Assembly (NCBI RefSeq): GCF_018691265.1
Contig: NW_024881282.1
Location: forward strand, 48,341,853 to 48,405,852
Source: Tyto alba
Lineage: Eukaryota; Chordata; Aves; Strigiformes; Tytonidae
Direction: 5' to 3'
DNA: 64,000 nt
Shown here: positions 27,701-40,200 of the stretch, piece by piece
How positions within the stretch are numbered: position 1 is the stretch's first letter
Layout: each line of letters starts with the position of its first letter
Translations under genes and position numbers: made by a program
Notes under the pieces: generated by a model
Databases searched by the model: none
The model's input: the letters and a program-made list of their open reading frames with translations, nothing else
Told to the model about the DNA's origin: nothing

Positions 27701-29784
27701 CTTGTTAGTTTTATTGACAAAAAGACATCTGGGATTACTGTTTTTTTCCTGTGATATATGACCTATCTATTTTCTCCTGCAAGTCTAGTTACACTGCCTG
27801 TTCCTATTTCCTTGGTTACTTACTGTTTTTCTCCTGCCTTGGTCTCCTACACAGATCACAGTTAAATTGCTGCAGGGAATTTTATGTCTCATTTCTTGTA
27901 ACTGTAGGTACCGTCTGACTAAGCATGGCTTTATCTGTTTTCAGACGATTATCATCTTAGAAGATGCCATGATCTAAACCTTGCATTCCCTCCAAATAGC
28001 TCAGATGATGCGGAGGACTACTAGCTAGGGGAGGGGACTGGGGACTAGGTTTTTGTTTGGTTTTATGTTTTTTTTTTGTCTTTTTTTTTTTTTTGCTATA
28101 TGATTGTCATGTTAGATACAGTGATATGTGATGTCTGTATGTGATACTATCCAGGCACTGTCTGTATCTGCTTTACTGCAAGGACTTGATTAACTTGTAG
28201 AACATAATTTGCCTGTTTGCATGTATATATTTGTGTATATAAAAGAAGTGTACTCGTAATATGTTAGAAGCAGATAAACTCCTGTAAACTGCTAGCTGAC
28301 AATCCTCGGTGTAGGGCTCTCAGCTGGGTCTTCAGGCTAACGCAAATGCAGGACTAGCGGTGACCTGAAATCCTTCATGTTGTTTGCAGCCTCCTTTAGA
28401 AAAGGAGGCTTTTTGTATGGATAAGCAAAGCAACTTGGATTAATCTGTATGATGCAAATTGTAAATTTTGAAGGTACTTCTTTGCTTTGATTAGTGTATT
28501 TTTTAAAAAAAATTTTCTAAGTTGAGTCTGCACTATATGTTAGAAGAGTTGCAATTCTAAGCCAGTAATTCTAGCTTCAAAATTTACACTGAAGATTTTG
28601 CTAAGCTGTCCATTATAACATGTTGGAGGCTGAAAGATTCATGTATCAGTACATATTTCCTGTACTGAAATTACAATTTTGTAATGTTTCTTTTGTGATC
28701 TAATGAAAATCTCATCACTAATTAAAATGTAGTCTTTGTGATTATAGAGAGAAGCCAGTAACCTAACATTTGAATTCTTGTGCACAGAATTAAAGACCCC
28801 CCACTAACTTATCTGTAAAGATTTACTGCTTGCTGTTTTTAAAAACACTACCTTGATTCTAGATTGCAAATAGGATTGTAGTTATGCTTAACTGTCACTA
28901 AAGTGTGCTGCCTTGAGAATAGTCTGAATAAACCTTAATGCAAACTACTACATTAAAATACCAGTGATAGAAAATCATCGGGGAAAACATGTGCTTAAGG
29001 CCTGTGATATTTACAAGCAAAAAGAAACCTCCTTTACAGTAATGCTGATTCTATCTATTTGAATAATGCACAAAATTACTGAGTATAAGGAGAGGTTTTA
29101 GATGGATTTCTGAAATCATCGAGAATGAATGTTCTCCCCTGACAAAAAAAAATATGCTTTCATTAAAAAAGAAACCCTGCAGAAGCAAAGAAGCACCGAC
29201 TAAAAGCTTATACATGCTAATCAAGGTAGAAAACAGAATGCAGAGCAATGAGTTGCCCTATAAAGTGAGGGAAAAACTGGCAAAAAATAAACTAGAGAGA
29301 GTGTACAGATGGGTCTGTACCGTGTCAGCTACTTGAATTAAATATTAACTATAAATGCTTACTGTCAATGCTTTAAAGAACAGTGCTTGATATTGCTCTC
29401 TGTCTAACAAGAGTATTTTATTTTAAGTGTAATAATCGGTTCCTTTCAGTGTCATCAACTCTGGTTCTCAACTTGGAACAGGAAAACATGCTTTCTTTTT
29501 GTGTAAACTAAGAACTGGTGTGAGCAAATGAGGCCTGTGGTGTGACAGGGTTTGGGCTTTGGTGGTTTTGCTTTGTTTGTTTTTTTAAATTGGTAGAAGA
29601 CCTCTGTTCTTGTCACTGTGGGATCACAGGTTACAAGTTATGCTACTTTGGTTCTTGTTGAATTAAAACAAGCTTTCGTAGTTTTTTCCCTGGTTTTGGT
29701 ATATAACATTTATTTGTCTTCCATGAACTTTAAAAAATTGTCAATGTATATCTTATTGTTGTTTTCTACTTTCTTCCCAAACAG
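18706..29784 (+). other. OSBPL8: OSBPL8 intron 1
   Basis: About 11 kb from the exon 1 donor to the acceptor CCCAAACAG at 29784. It contains long homopolymers (T18 and T19 near 20653-20703, C19 at 20964-20982, A19 at 21729-21747) and an AT-rich simple stretch around 26518-26582. One weak exon-like segment lies at 24900-24980. I see no other gene in it. Confidence 0.7.
20964..20982. repeat. C19 tract in intron 1
   Basis: Nineteen C preceded by a T-rich stretch. The G-rich complement could form a quadruplex. Its length is a likely site of sequencing error. Confidence 0.85.
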
Positions 29785-29820
29785 AGCTTGATTTATATAA
29801 AAAAGAAGATTAAAGATCTG
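29785..29820 (+). other. OSBPL8: OSBPL8 exon 2, probable 36-nt non-coding micro-exon
   Basis: A strong pyrimidine tract ending TTCTTCCCAAACAG leads into 36 nt. These are followed at once by a near-consensus donor, CTG|GTAAGTGG. The pairing of two strong sites 36 nt apart is the evidence. The exon holds no ATG and lies between exon 1 and the exon with the start codon, so it would be 5' UTR. It may be constitutive or alternative. A chance pair cannot be excluded without transcript data. Confidence 0.6.
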
Positions 29821-32800
29821 GTAAGTGGTTGTTATTTTCAAGCATAATAAATCAGTGAATGTATGTTGTAGCATTTATTGAGTGTAAATATTTATTTTTG
29901 TTAATAAAAAGTGACCAGAACAGAATTTTTATGCATAGTTTTTTGGCTATTTTATTAATTATCAAATGATATTTGGTCCCTCTTTATGAAATGAAGAAAA
30001 CTGGTTGGTCTTTACTTATCTTAAGCCGCTTCCCTCTGTGATTGACAGATTGTTTTTATAAATACAACCCACTTACAAACAGGACTCATGTTATCATGTA
30101 ATGTAAATATACTGAAATAACCTCCGTTTTATTAATTGTCGTAAAAGCAACATAGATGGAATCAGGGCATGAGTAGAATAAGGCAAAAGTCAACATTCAG
30201 CTGTACCGTTTCAGCTGGTCTATTCTGTGAATGCTTTCAAGTATCACCTGTAGTCTTTCATTCGAAAAGAGAATAAATTGCTTATCTTATCCTGTACAGA
30301 TTAAATATTTGTGAATAGGAGGCTCAGAAAAATATGTTGCAGATTTTGCTCAACTTATCTTCCTGCACTGTAGTGCTTCTTTCTTCCCTTATGTGGATTT
30401 ATTTCTGAACCCTGTTCCTTAATTATTCTGTATTATAAATTGTGGAGTCCTCCTTCTTATTACAGGTACAAGAATTCATAATGCCTCTGAAATTCTTACC
30501 AGCATGACAATTCTCATGCTATGAATAGTTAAAAATTGAATCTTTCTAATATATTTTTTTTCTTCAGAAGAATTCACAACAATACCTTATGCATCAGGTT
30601 ACTGAAGATCCAGAAGAAAAATTATACTACTGCATGTCTTAGTCTGCTTTGAGGAAAAGAAACCAGTAACTCTTCTGTAGCACTGTGGTCCCTCAGTATT
30701 GCTGAGTAGCAATGCGAGCCTCAGGCCTCTCACACCTCTGACTCTTTTGGTTTCTGTTTTTAATTTCAAACTTCATGAAGCTACGGCTTGTTGCATCTTA
30801 AGTAAATAGGGTAAAGAGTAACTTGGTTGTGTATTGTTTGAGAACTGTAGACTAAAGATAAGTTTTTAATGTTTTTAAAAAATTCTGAATACAGAATACT
30901 GTCTGGCAGTTGACCTTTTATGAAGATAGTATGTACAAAAGCATTTGTGCTGGCAGGCATGGTAGAGGAAAGGGAAACTAGAGTGACAGAGACCTGACAT
31001 TATTTTCATTGTAGTGTCCAGAAGTGATAACTGAAACATGTCTGAGATACTGCACGTAAGTCTGGACTATGATTCATAGCAGGCATTTTTTTAGACATTT
31101 TTGTGAGTTAAAAAAAATGCTTTTATTTCCAGTGTTAGCAATCAATTTCATTTCATCAGGTTTGGTGGGGTTTTTTTGTCTTGCTTTGTTGTTGGTTTTG
31201 TTTTGTTTTGTTTTTTTACTGTTAGTTTCTTGTAGGTGATTAAAAAGCAAACTGCTTTCTTAGTGGAAATTTCTATCTTAAAAATGCAGACTTAAGCTTG
31301 AGTTGTCTTGCAAGATGAGTAGCATCTGTTGTGATTCATACGGCTTTAAGGTGTTGGGGAAAGTGTTGTAGAAGCAAGCTCTTGACTCGTAGAAGGATTT
31401 TCTGAATATAGTTTAGGGCCTTGATAGAGATGATGTTTGAATATGAGCCTCTATCTGTGAATTCTTCGATGGAGGGAAAGAAGGGAGGTGTTTTTTTGGT
31501 CAGGGAGCAGCTGGTGTTTTCATGACTTGTAACTTGCTATAGCTGACCTTCCTCAGCCTGCACTGCATGTTCTGCAGAACGGCAGCCCAGATGGTGGAAA
31601 TTCTAGAGTAGCGAAAAGTAATTGCTAACGAGTTTCGTATTGGTGAAAACTTGGAAAAAGACCTGAGTGAAGGAAGGTGTGTGTACATTATTGAATTTTA
31701 ACTTACAGTCTGAAAGCCCTCACTGAATCCTCACTCCTTCCTTCAGTGTCAAGGGTTCCAAGAGTTGAGTCTTGGAGGAGGAGAGGAAACGGGGGCTTTT
31801 CTATTACCACTTAAGGGCATAGTAGTTACAGTTTCCCAACTTCACTGAGTGTGTGCCGCCTTCTTGTGACACAATGTTGCTGTTGCCATCCATGTGGAAT
31901 TACAGCTTGGGGTAGCTGTGGTGGGCTTGTTCTCCATACAGTTACAGGGTCGTGTTTGCCTGAAATTTATTCTATGTTTTTAAAAAGAAAAAGAATTTTT
32001 TTTTTTTTATTATTTCCATGTTTGTCCTGTGGTAGCCATCTTTTAGACGATTGCTCTGTGTCATTAACTGTTTTAGTTATACTTGTCTGACACTTTTAAA
32101 TGACTATCTCAGCTTTATTATCAGGTTTTTGCTTGAATAACCATGCTGTTTAGCATCACACACAACTACTTAACTTTACTATCTTCTTCCATGTTCTTAA
32201 TAGTTTTATCTTTAGCCCTATGCACCTCTCTTTTTCTCTTCTTTCACTTAAGCATATAGTAGCGTATTTGTTTTTCTTCTTGGCTGCTGTCCTACCTGCT
32301 TTAGTAACTCCGAAACCTAGTAACATTCTTCTGCTTTTCCTTGCTTTCTCTGGAGAAAAGTACAGGTGTTCTGATTTGAGCTTGCCAACATTCATATGTA
32401 TTTTGCTGTTGTGAAATTTTAAATGGCTCTGCTTGAATCCTGTTCATGGCAATCTTTGCTGCTTAACTTGTAAAGATCATGCTATTGTAACAGTGTGGGA
32501 GAAGCTGCAGTGGAGGTGCTTATGTCAGCAAGTATATCCTCCCTCCCCAAACAAATTACTACAAGCATAAGTTGTACAAGCAAAAATAGTTACACACAAC
32601 TCCTCCCAGTACTGTGTCCAGGGATGTTATCAGTATAAATTTATTTTCTAGGACCAAAACTTGTAGGAACCCTACTGCTGATACTGTGGTGGAATGCAGC
32701 GATATCAGTCTGCTCTCCATTACAGCCTTGGACTTTGTTGCATTCACAGACTTAACGAAGATACCGTGTTATTTTGTCTTGGCTTCTGTTCCTCCTTCAT

Positions 32801-34199
32801 CATCGTTTCTGATACCTCGTGCCTTTTGTAGTTCCCAGCAAATGTTTTGCTGAGTAGCGATGACAGTAATTTTGATCATAAAAGAAGCAGGCTCTCTTTT
32901 CTCATAGGAAGTGGAAATTCTGGTCTCTTATGAATTCTGATTTGTGAGCATTCTGATGAGAAGCTCTCATGCTTGGTGTCCTGGGAGAACCTGTTTGAGT
33001 TAGCATTCACGTACTTCGCTTGAGATGCATAATGAGGCTGACAGCTAGGAGAGGGTTTTTATTTGGGAACGCACTGAAATTGCTGTTGAGATGGTTCCTA
33101 AAACTATTGACCTGCTAGTGATTGAGCCGTTTTTCTACCCATTATTTCATAATTATAAACCCATCATGATGGCAGCATGGGATTTTCACAGTTGTGCTCT
33201 TAATTCAATCTGTGCAACAGAATCTGTAAGAGTTGTAGCAGTGGAATATAGCATAGTTTCCTTCTTTCAAAGAACACCAGTTAAAATTTTAGGAAGAAAG
33301 GGAATTCCAAGTCAAGGCAATATATGCCTGAATGCATGTCACTTATGTTTTCCAGGAGTGAATGGTTGTTCATTTCTGTGAAGCTTGAGTCATGTAGTGG
33401 GCAAAGTCACCTTTCAGACAAAAATTACTTCTCCTGGGCTATTCTGAACAGAAAGCTTGTTGCTGATGGACTAGAGCCATCTTAAAGAAAGGAGTTGGAG
33501 AGATTAGTGTGTAACTCAGGTGTTTGCTGTGCAAGCCAGTATTTTTGGGAAAGTCTGTGCCCTGATTCCAGGCAGATTGGAAGCCCAGAGGGCCCTACAT
33601 CAGAATAGCATTTTCTAGTCAGGAATTTGAGGCTATTACATAAAACTTATTTTGATTTTGATCAGCTGAAGTAAAATATCTAAGTGTGCTCAAATCCCAT
33701 ACAGAGGAACAGTTTATTGTGGGTCTCTGTCTTAAGGATGTTATCTCACCTGCAGCAATATAAAACTCTTATGTTTAATTGGGATAATGGTACATGTCTG
33801 TAGCTAGCTGGCTGAGAAGGGGCCAAGATTTTGTTTTTCAAATGAACACATCCTGCATAATTTATTAGTATGTATGGTATGTTCTGCAAATGCTTCAGCT
33901 GAAGATTCTTGCAGCAACCTTACTGTATGTTCTGTATATTGTGCTACTTAGCCCCAGGTGAAGGTAGAGAGCTGAGCTGTGTAGAATACTGCCATCTACA
34001 GCACAACGATGTACAATAGCTGTCAAGGGTAACTTGACAGCAATCAAGATAACTCTTTATAGGAGTTAAATGCTTGAAATATGTCTTAACTTGACATGGA
34101 GACAATTCTGACTTTTAGCCACCTCATAAAGGGGCTGCTTTCAAAATGAATAACTAATTCAAGCTTGTGTAAATACCTGAACAGATGCTTATTGAGCAG

Positions 34200-34237
34200 A
34201 TATATTGTGTATATTTTTTCAAATATACACAATATAT
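34200..34237. repeat. Perfect 17-bp inverted repeat with 4-nt loop
   Basis: The left arm 34200-34216 (A TATATTGTGTATATTT) is the exact reverse complement of the right arm 34221-34237, around the loop TTTC. It lies in OSBPL8 intron 2 in AT-rich DNA. It could form a hairpin in RNA or a cruciform in DNA. It could also be a decayed AT microsatellite or a small palindromic transposon remnant. Confidence 0.9.
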
Positions 34238-37200
34238 AAATTTAAAAAACAATAATAAAAGAAAAATAATATCACTCTGAACTCCAGTAGTGAATGAATG
34301 AAATTATACTAAGATGTAACGCATAGATCACTGGAAACAGTTCTGGTGTTAAAACTGAATAGTAACTATAAAATGGTGACAACCAGTTCTGATTCACTAG
34401 AGAATCAGAAATCACTTTACCTACTTTTCCTTATGTTGGAAAAGTATGTTTCTATCAATTGTTTTAACTGGAAAAAAATCCCATGAATTTATTTGCTCTG
34501 GCACTGAACACTAATAATGATTATTAATGTGAAGGAATAGATGCAACAAGACACTATAAAGAGATGCAGATTTTTCTTCTGCTGTCATAGTGTGACAGCC
34601 TCTTATACAGAATAGCATGGAAAAATTGTAATGTTATTAAAAGAGCAGATTTTCATACCTGGCTTAAAAACCTTTTAGTATAATATGCATTTCAAGCTCA
34701 AATGGGAAAGCGTGAAAACCAGGAATGGTAGTAATTTACTTTTAAGCAAAGCTACAGAGTCCTTTTGGTCTGCACCTGTGACAGTATTTGTCATGCAAAG
34801 TAGCTCTTGTTCAAAGTCTGGTTACTCTGAAAGGCTTTTGTAAGTGGCTGGGCATTGGTCTACTATAATCTTTCCTTCCTTTTATTATTTAGGTGTGTGA
34901 CACTAATTTCTATTCCCTTCATTATTCAGGGGTGTGGTAATAGAGTAATGTAGTGATTGCTCCAGCTGCAACAAAACCCAAGGGGTTGAAAAAACTCCAC
35001 CCGATCTATCAGCTAGAGATCCACCTGCATCTGAACTTCACGGCAGGTCAACATGATTTTTTCTTTTGTGAGAGGAAATTGTAAAGTTGCTAAAAATGTT
35101 TTTGTCTCAACAAAGAGGAAAAATTTAATATTCAACAAAATGTTTTAAAAGTTCAGAACCACTTTTGATCAGCTCAGAGCATTTTGTGTGTTTAAACTGG
35201 AATGCTGCCACTGTTACCAAAAATTGTAACCAAGAAAACTCTCCAAACAAAATGATAGTTTAGAATGGCAACATTGGTTTATTGCAGCACTGGGTGTGTG
35301 TGGGATCTCTCCTCCTAACATGCACCTCGAGAGAAAAATGTATTTTCCTTAATATACATTAAGTAGATGAATATTCATACAGTTTCCGCAAATCTCATGT
35401 CGATTCCTGGGATTCTAATACCTATGCTAATACATTGCAAAACTATGCCTATGTGTGCATAAGACACAGCTTATCTTAATGAAGCCAGTATGTACAGAAA
35501 CATCCTGCTAAAATAATGCTTATCTTAGACAGCAAAGTGTGTAGACACACCCTACTCATCCTTTGGCACACTCCACCTGGTTATACAAGGTTTACACAAA
35601 GGGGCTTATTCCATCATAATATTCTTTCTTAACCAAATTTGGTATTACTACTCTCAGAGATACTCTTGAAAATGGTCAATTGCTTGTAGTTTTATGGTGT
35701 TTGTTAAAGCCAGTTGGATTTACAGAGGTGATCTCCAAGAACACTCTACCACTCTTAAATGTGCTTTTAAATTTTTTAATGAAGCTTTCAGTATGTAGGC
35801 TTTTAGTTGGCTGTGAGGTCCCTCTGAAGCCTTACCTTGCCATTAATTATTGTAGCCCAGGATTTTCCATGCTTTCCACATCTTGGAAAGAAGGAGTTAG
35901 AAAAATGAGAATTCCAGGTCCATCTGCCCGTCTAGTGGTTCTGCTAATTTAAAAATGTCAACCATAGAAAAGGCAATTTTGGCAACATAAATTTTAAGGA
36001 GCTTTCCTTGTCAATACTTGATCCAAAAGGCAGAATGAATATGGGTACGTTAGCAGGGGAGACTGAAGTTAAGCTCTGTGAATGTGAAGTGTGCTGTGCA
36101 AGCTGGGAATGACTTATGGCCCAGATTGATATGGTTATTATCTATTGTTATAGATAATCATGAAAAGACAAAATCAAACTTCATAACCCACCTAGCCCAT
36201 CCTTATCCTTTGTTTCTATGTCTATTTTTTTCTGTTAAACCTTCAGTTTTGCTAGGATTAAAGAGTTCCCTTCATCAACCTTAAATGTTTCAGGGTCTTC
36301 GTGGAGAATTGAAGAATTCTTCAGTTCTCATTAAAATGCAATTTATGAATTATGACTTTTACTAAAACATCTAACAGATCCTTGAACATGTCTAAGGAGA
36401 CAGTTGTGCTTTTTTTTTTTTTTTAATTGAATGCAGTATGCCATTCTCCAGTCCCAAAGTGGATAGACTGCTTAGCATTTTAATTGGTTTTCAAGCTGAA
36501 TTCAGCCTTAACGTTCAAGGCCAAAGACATGGTTATGAAGGTTAATTATACTTATCAACGCTTGGAAACAGTCGATTCTCATTGTATGTGAAGTGTTGGC
36601 ACAATGATTTTCTCCTGGGGGGGAAATATGCTTATTACTTCATGATATAACTGGAATGCTTGTGTGCTTACCTTGATTAGGTGGTTTTGATGGATAAGCT
36701 TCTCAGTTATTTCACAGTTTGGTGCTTATAAATGGCTTTGAAATATCTAAGTGACTATTCACTTAAAGCCTGGGTTTTGTGAAGTTACTAGCACTCTTGG
36801 AGTTACCCGCTCTTAATTTCCTGTTCCATGCGTGTTGCAGATAATCTAGATATGAAAAGCTACCAAAGGAGCCTAAAAAGTCCCATTGCATTAAGAACTA
36901 CTTATTGTATTTTTTCTCAAGATGTGTTCATTAGGAGGAGAGGACAGTTTATCCATATCCAAATTCTGTTGAGGGCTGCAAAACAAGGAAATTAAATCCT
37001 TTCTTACAGGAAAGATTATGCGTGCCTTGGTGTTTTTGAGATTAACGGGCTCTGCACACTTGTTGCTTTCATTGAAATCAGTATTACATGTGCTTTTGCT
37101 TGACAATTTTGGGACGAAAACACAAATCAACAAACATATATTCTCCTAAATGTTCATTATGAGACTTCTTGGAGCAATCAGAGTTTTGAAAAGTTAAAGC

Positions 37201-40200
37201 CTCTAGTTGTAAGTACAGTGTACCTGCTGAAGTTCGCTAGTTTGTGTCTGTGACCACTGGTTTTGAATATTCAGTGTGGTCAGTTAATAATACACTGAAA
37301 ATGCAGGACACGAGATTTTGCCAGTCACACATTTTAGCATAGCACACAGTTGAAAACACATAGTGCCAGTTATTCTTACAGCTGCTCCTGCAAGAAATCT
37401 AAACAGGTACATTTAGTTTTCTTCCTCCTGACATCTCAGTGCGGTGTGTGAAAATGAGCATCAGAGATGGGATGTGCCCCAGGAAATGGACGGTTGGCTA
37501 TGAGTAAGTTGGGACATACATTTCTTTCAGTTATAGCTCTGAGATCTGAGCTATTGCTGCTTAGCTCCATTTACATTGTGAAGCATGGAAATTAGTGTTT
37601 CATTCTTTTTCTAAATGCTAGACTTTGAAGTACCTGTGTAAGCTGCCTTCAAGGGAATAAAATGTGTAACATGATACTTAGAGGTGTAGTTAACTGCTGT
37701 GGCAGAGATACAGGGTATTGAATTGCTTTATGCTAATATTATCTTGGTAGTTAAGCTAGTGTTATCTTGGTATTGGGTGTGATTTTAAATGTGAAGGTAA
37801 ACTATAAAATGCTATTAAACTGATAACTTATGTCAGTTTTGGTGACGATATTGGAATGAGGTAATGGTATGAAGGGAAGGATGTAGGTTTTTTCTTTTTA
37901 AAAATAAATACATTCTGTCTTGATGTATTCTTTCCCTTATTTATTGTAAAAAAACCAACTGAATTTGCTGGAGCTCATAAGCGTTGCATCTTTCCTTATG
38001 GGCATTTGTGTCTGTCTTTTTTTCTGTCCATGGGCTCACAAACTGTGTGATGTCCCTCACAACCTACACTGTGCTGTTCTGACTTCCCTTAACTGGCTGA
38101 CTATTGAGGGGATGGATAGAGGGTGATGGGGAAACAGTTCTAAGATTCATATCACACAGTCCAATGGGATTGCACAGCTGAGGAGCCAGCATTCACCTTA
38201 AGTCACTTGCTGAAGTTGTCTGTTGGCCCCATTAACCCATTTTATGGGAAAGAGAATTCCCAGTGCTTGAGTAGACTGGGTGAAAAGGCAGGAGGAAGTG
38301 CCTTGTCCATCAATATTTGCTTGGTCCTGAATGGAATAATTCTTTGTCCAGGATCCTCGGGTTTTCTCTCTCTCATTTACTTCTCTGAAGCAGTTCAAAG
38401 AACTTCCAAGGAAGTGTCAGGATTTTGTTTTCCTGGCTGTGCTGTATGAAGTGACCTTCCGACTACTTCCTGGCTGTTGAGGAACAAACAGAACTCTATT
38501 ATTCCAACTATGACACGTACTTTCTTTTCTGCTTGAATGAATGCAGTATGTTCTATATTGGTCCCTGAAGCAGAACCTTAAATGTACCCTGACAATGTGT
38601 GGTTCTTGCTACAGAGAATCTTGGTGTCTCCTCCCAGTACCAGGAGTACTGCTATTCAGAAATGGGATGCCTTTGGGCACACATATATTTAACTCCTGTG
38701 CTTGAAGGCAGCTAGCTTTGAGCTGTGAAAGGCTTGGTTTCTATTTTTAGCTATGGCAAAAATTGTTTTTATGTAAGTTGCTTTTATTGTTGCAAAGAAT
38801 GTGACTAAGTTGCCTAACTTAGATTAGGCAACCATATTGAGCTGATTTCTGAGGGCTATGAATTGCAAGTAAGTTGTCACTTGATTATGCTTGTATCTCT
38901 TCCGTAGCTGCTTGTTGTGGCAGGCTAGGTGCTTCTCACCACCCAAAGAAATGTCATGGGGACTATGTAATTTGTTGAATAGAAATGAGTGGGGAAACAA
39001 AAGGCCTGGTGATAGGTCACTTCACAAGTCTGCAATGAGACAGTATTTTACAGTTCCTGTGGATCAGGTTATAGTGTTTAAATGCTATTGGTTCATCATC
39101 CTGTTAAAAGCTGTGTGAGATTCTTGTAGCAGCTCCAAATTAAATTGACCAGCAGTTACTCGGTAGCTTCAGAAAGACGAACTTGGATGTTTGCTGCTAG
39201 AAGCAGTAGTTGCTGTTAAGCCTGTACAAAGACTATTTGAAATATTTGTGACAACCAAAAAAAGCCACTTCCCCCACAGCATCCCCAAAAAACTTCTAAA
39301 CCAAGACCAAACAAGCACAAACAAAAATCAACCCCCCCAAAAAACCTATGAATGATCCTGAATTGCAAACATGTAGGATAGCACTGACACCTAAAAAACT
39401 AGAAGTTAGGTTCATCAACTCATTTTAATTAGGCAAGCAATAAAGTAAAAAAACCTAAACTTGGCATAAATAATGGAAATCTAAATTAGACTTTCTAAAT
39501 CTTTTTAATAAACCATGATGTGTAAGCCAGATACTATTGCTGCCTGTTTGAACTTGCTGCTACTTTAAGTTAGAATTTCTAGGGTTTTTCCTATTGTTGA
39601 TAGTCTTCTCTGACCTTTTGTTCTTAAATTCTCATACAGGTATCCTGTATCTTGATATTGTGGAAACTACCTTCTAGCACTAGCCAAAAGAAATCCAAAC
39701 GAAGGCCATCTCTTATGTCATTAACTATTTTAATATCAAGAAGAGACACTGCTGCCAGGAAAAGAAAGCCAAATTGTACATGAGAATAAACATTAGATTC
39801 CTGTTTGAAATATCCACCATGTGTAATCCTGCAGAAAGTCCATTTCGTAAAAACCTCTCAAACATGATGTAACTGTATTGCAGAGGAGCATGGCTTGACT
39901 GAAACTTGCTTCTGTTAAGTCTTCTTTCACACTTTTAATCTTAGTACTTGCATTGATTTTTCTCTTTTCTGTGTCTCAGGTTAGAGCAGAAGTTAAGATT
40001 GCAGTTACCCTCTTAGCTGAGCTCTTGTGAAGTGTGTTCATGGTTCTTACTGGCAGGAACCAGAGAGATAATCTCAGTTCTTTGGTGAAACTAAGCCACC
40101 GGGATATAGAAAAATGATTCTGTACTGGTACGTCTTTGGGAACTCTGGATGAGGAAAGGTGGTCTATTTTATTCGTTTCACATTAATGCTGTTCCTCAGC

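Noticed and set aside
30568..30597. Possible 30-nt micro-exon after a strong T-rich acceptor
   Set aside because: The acceptor is good, but the only nearby donor (CAG|GTTACT) is poor and there is no other support.
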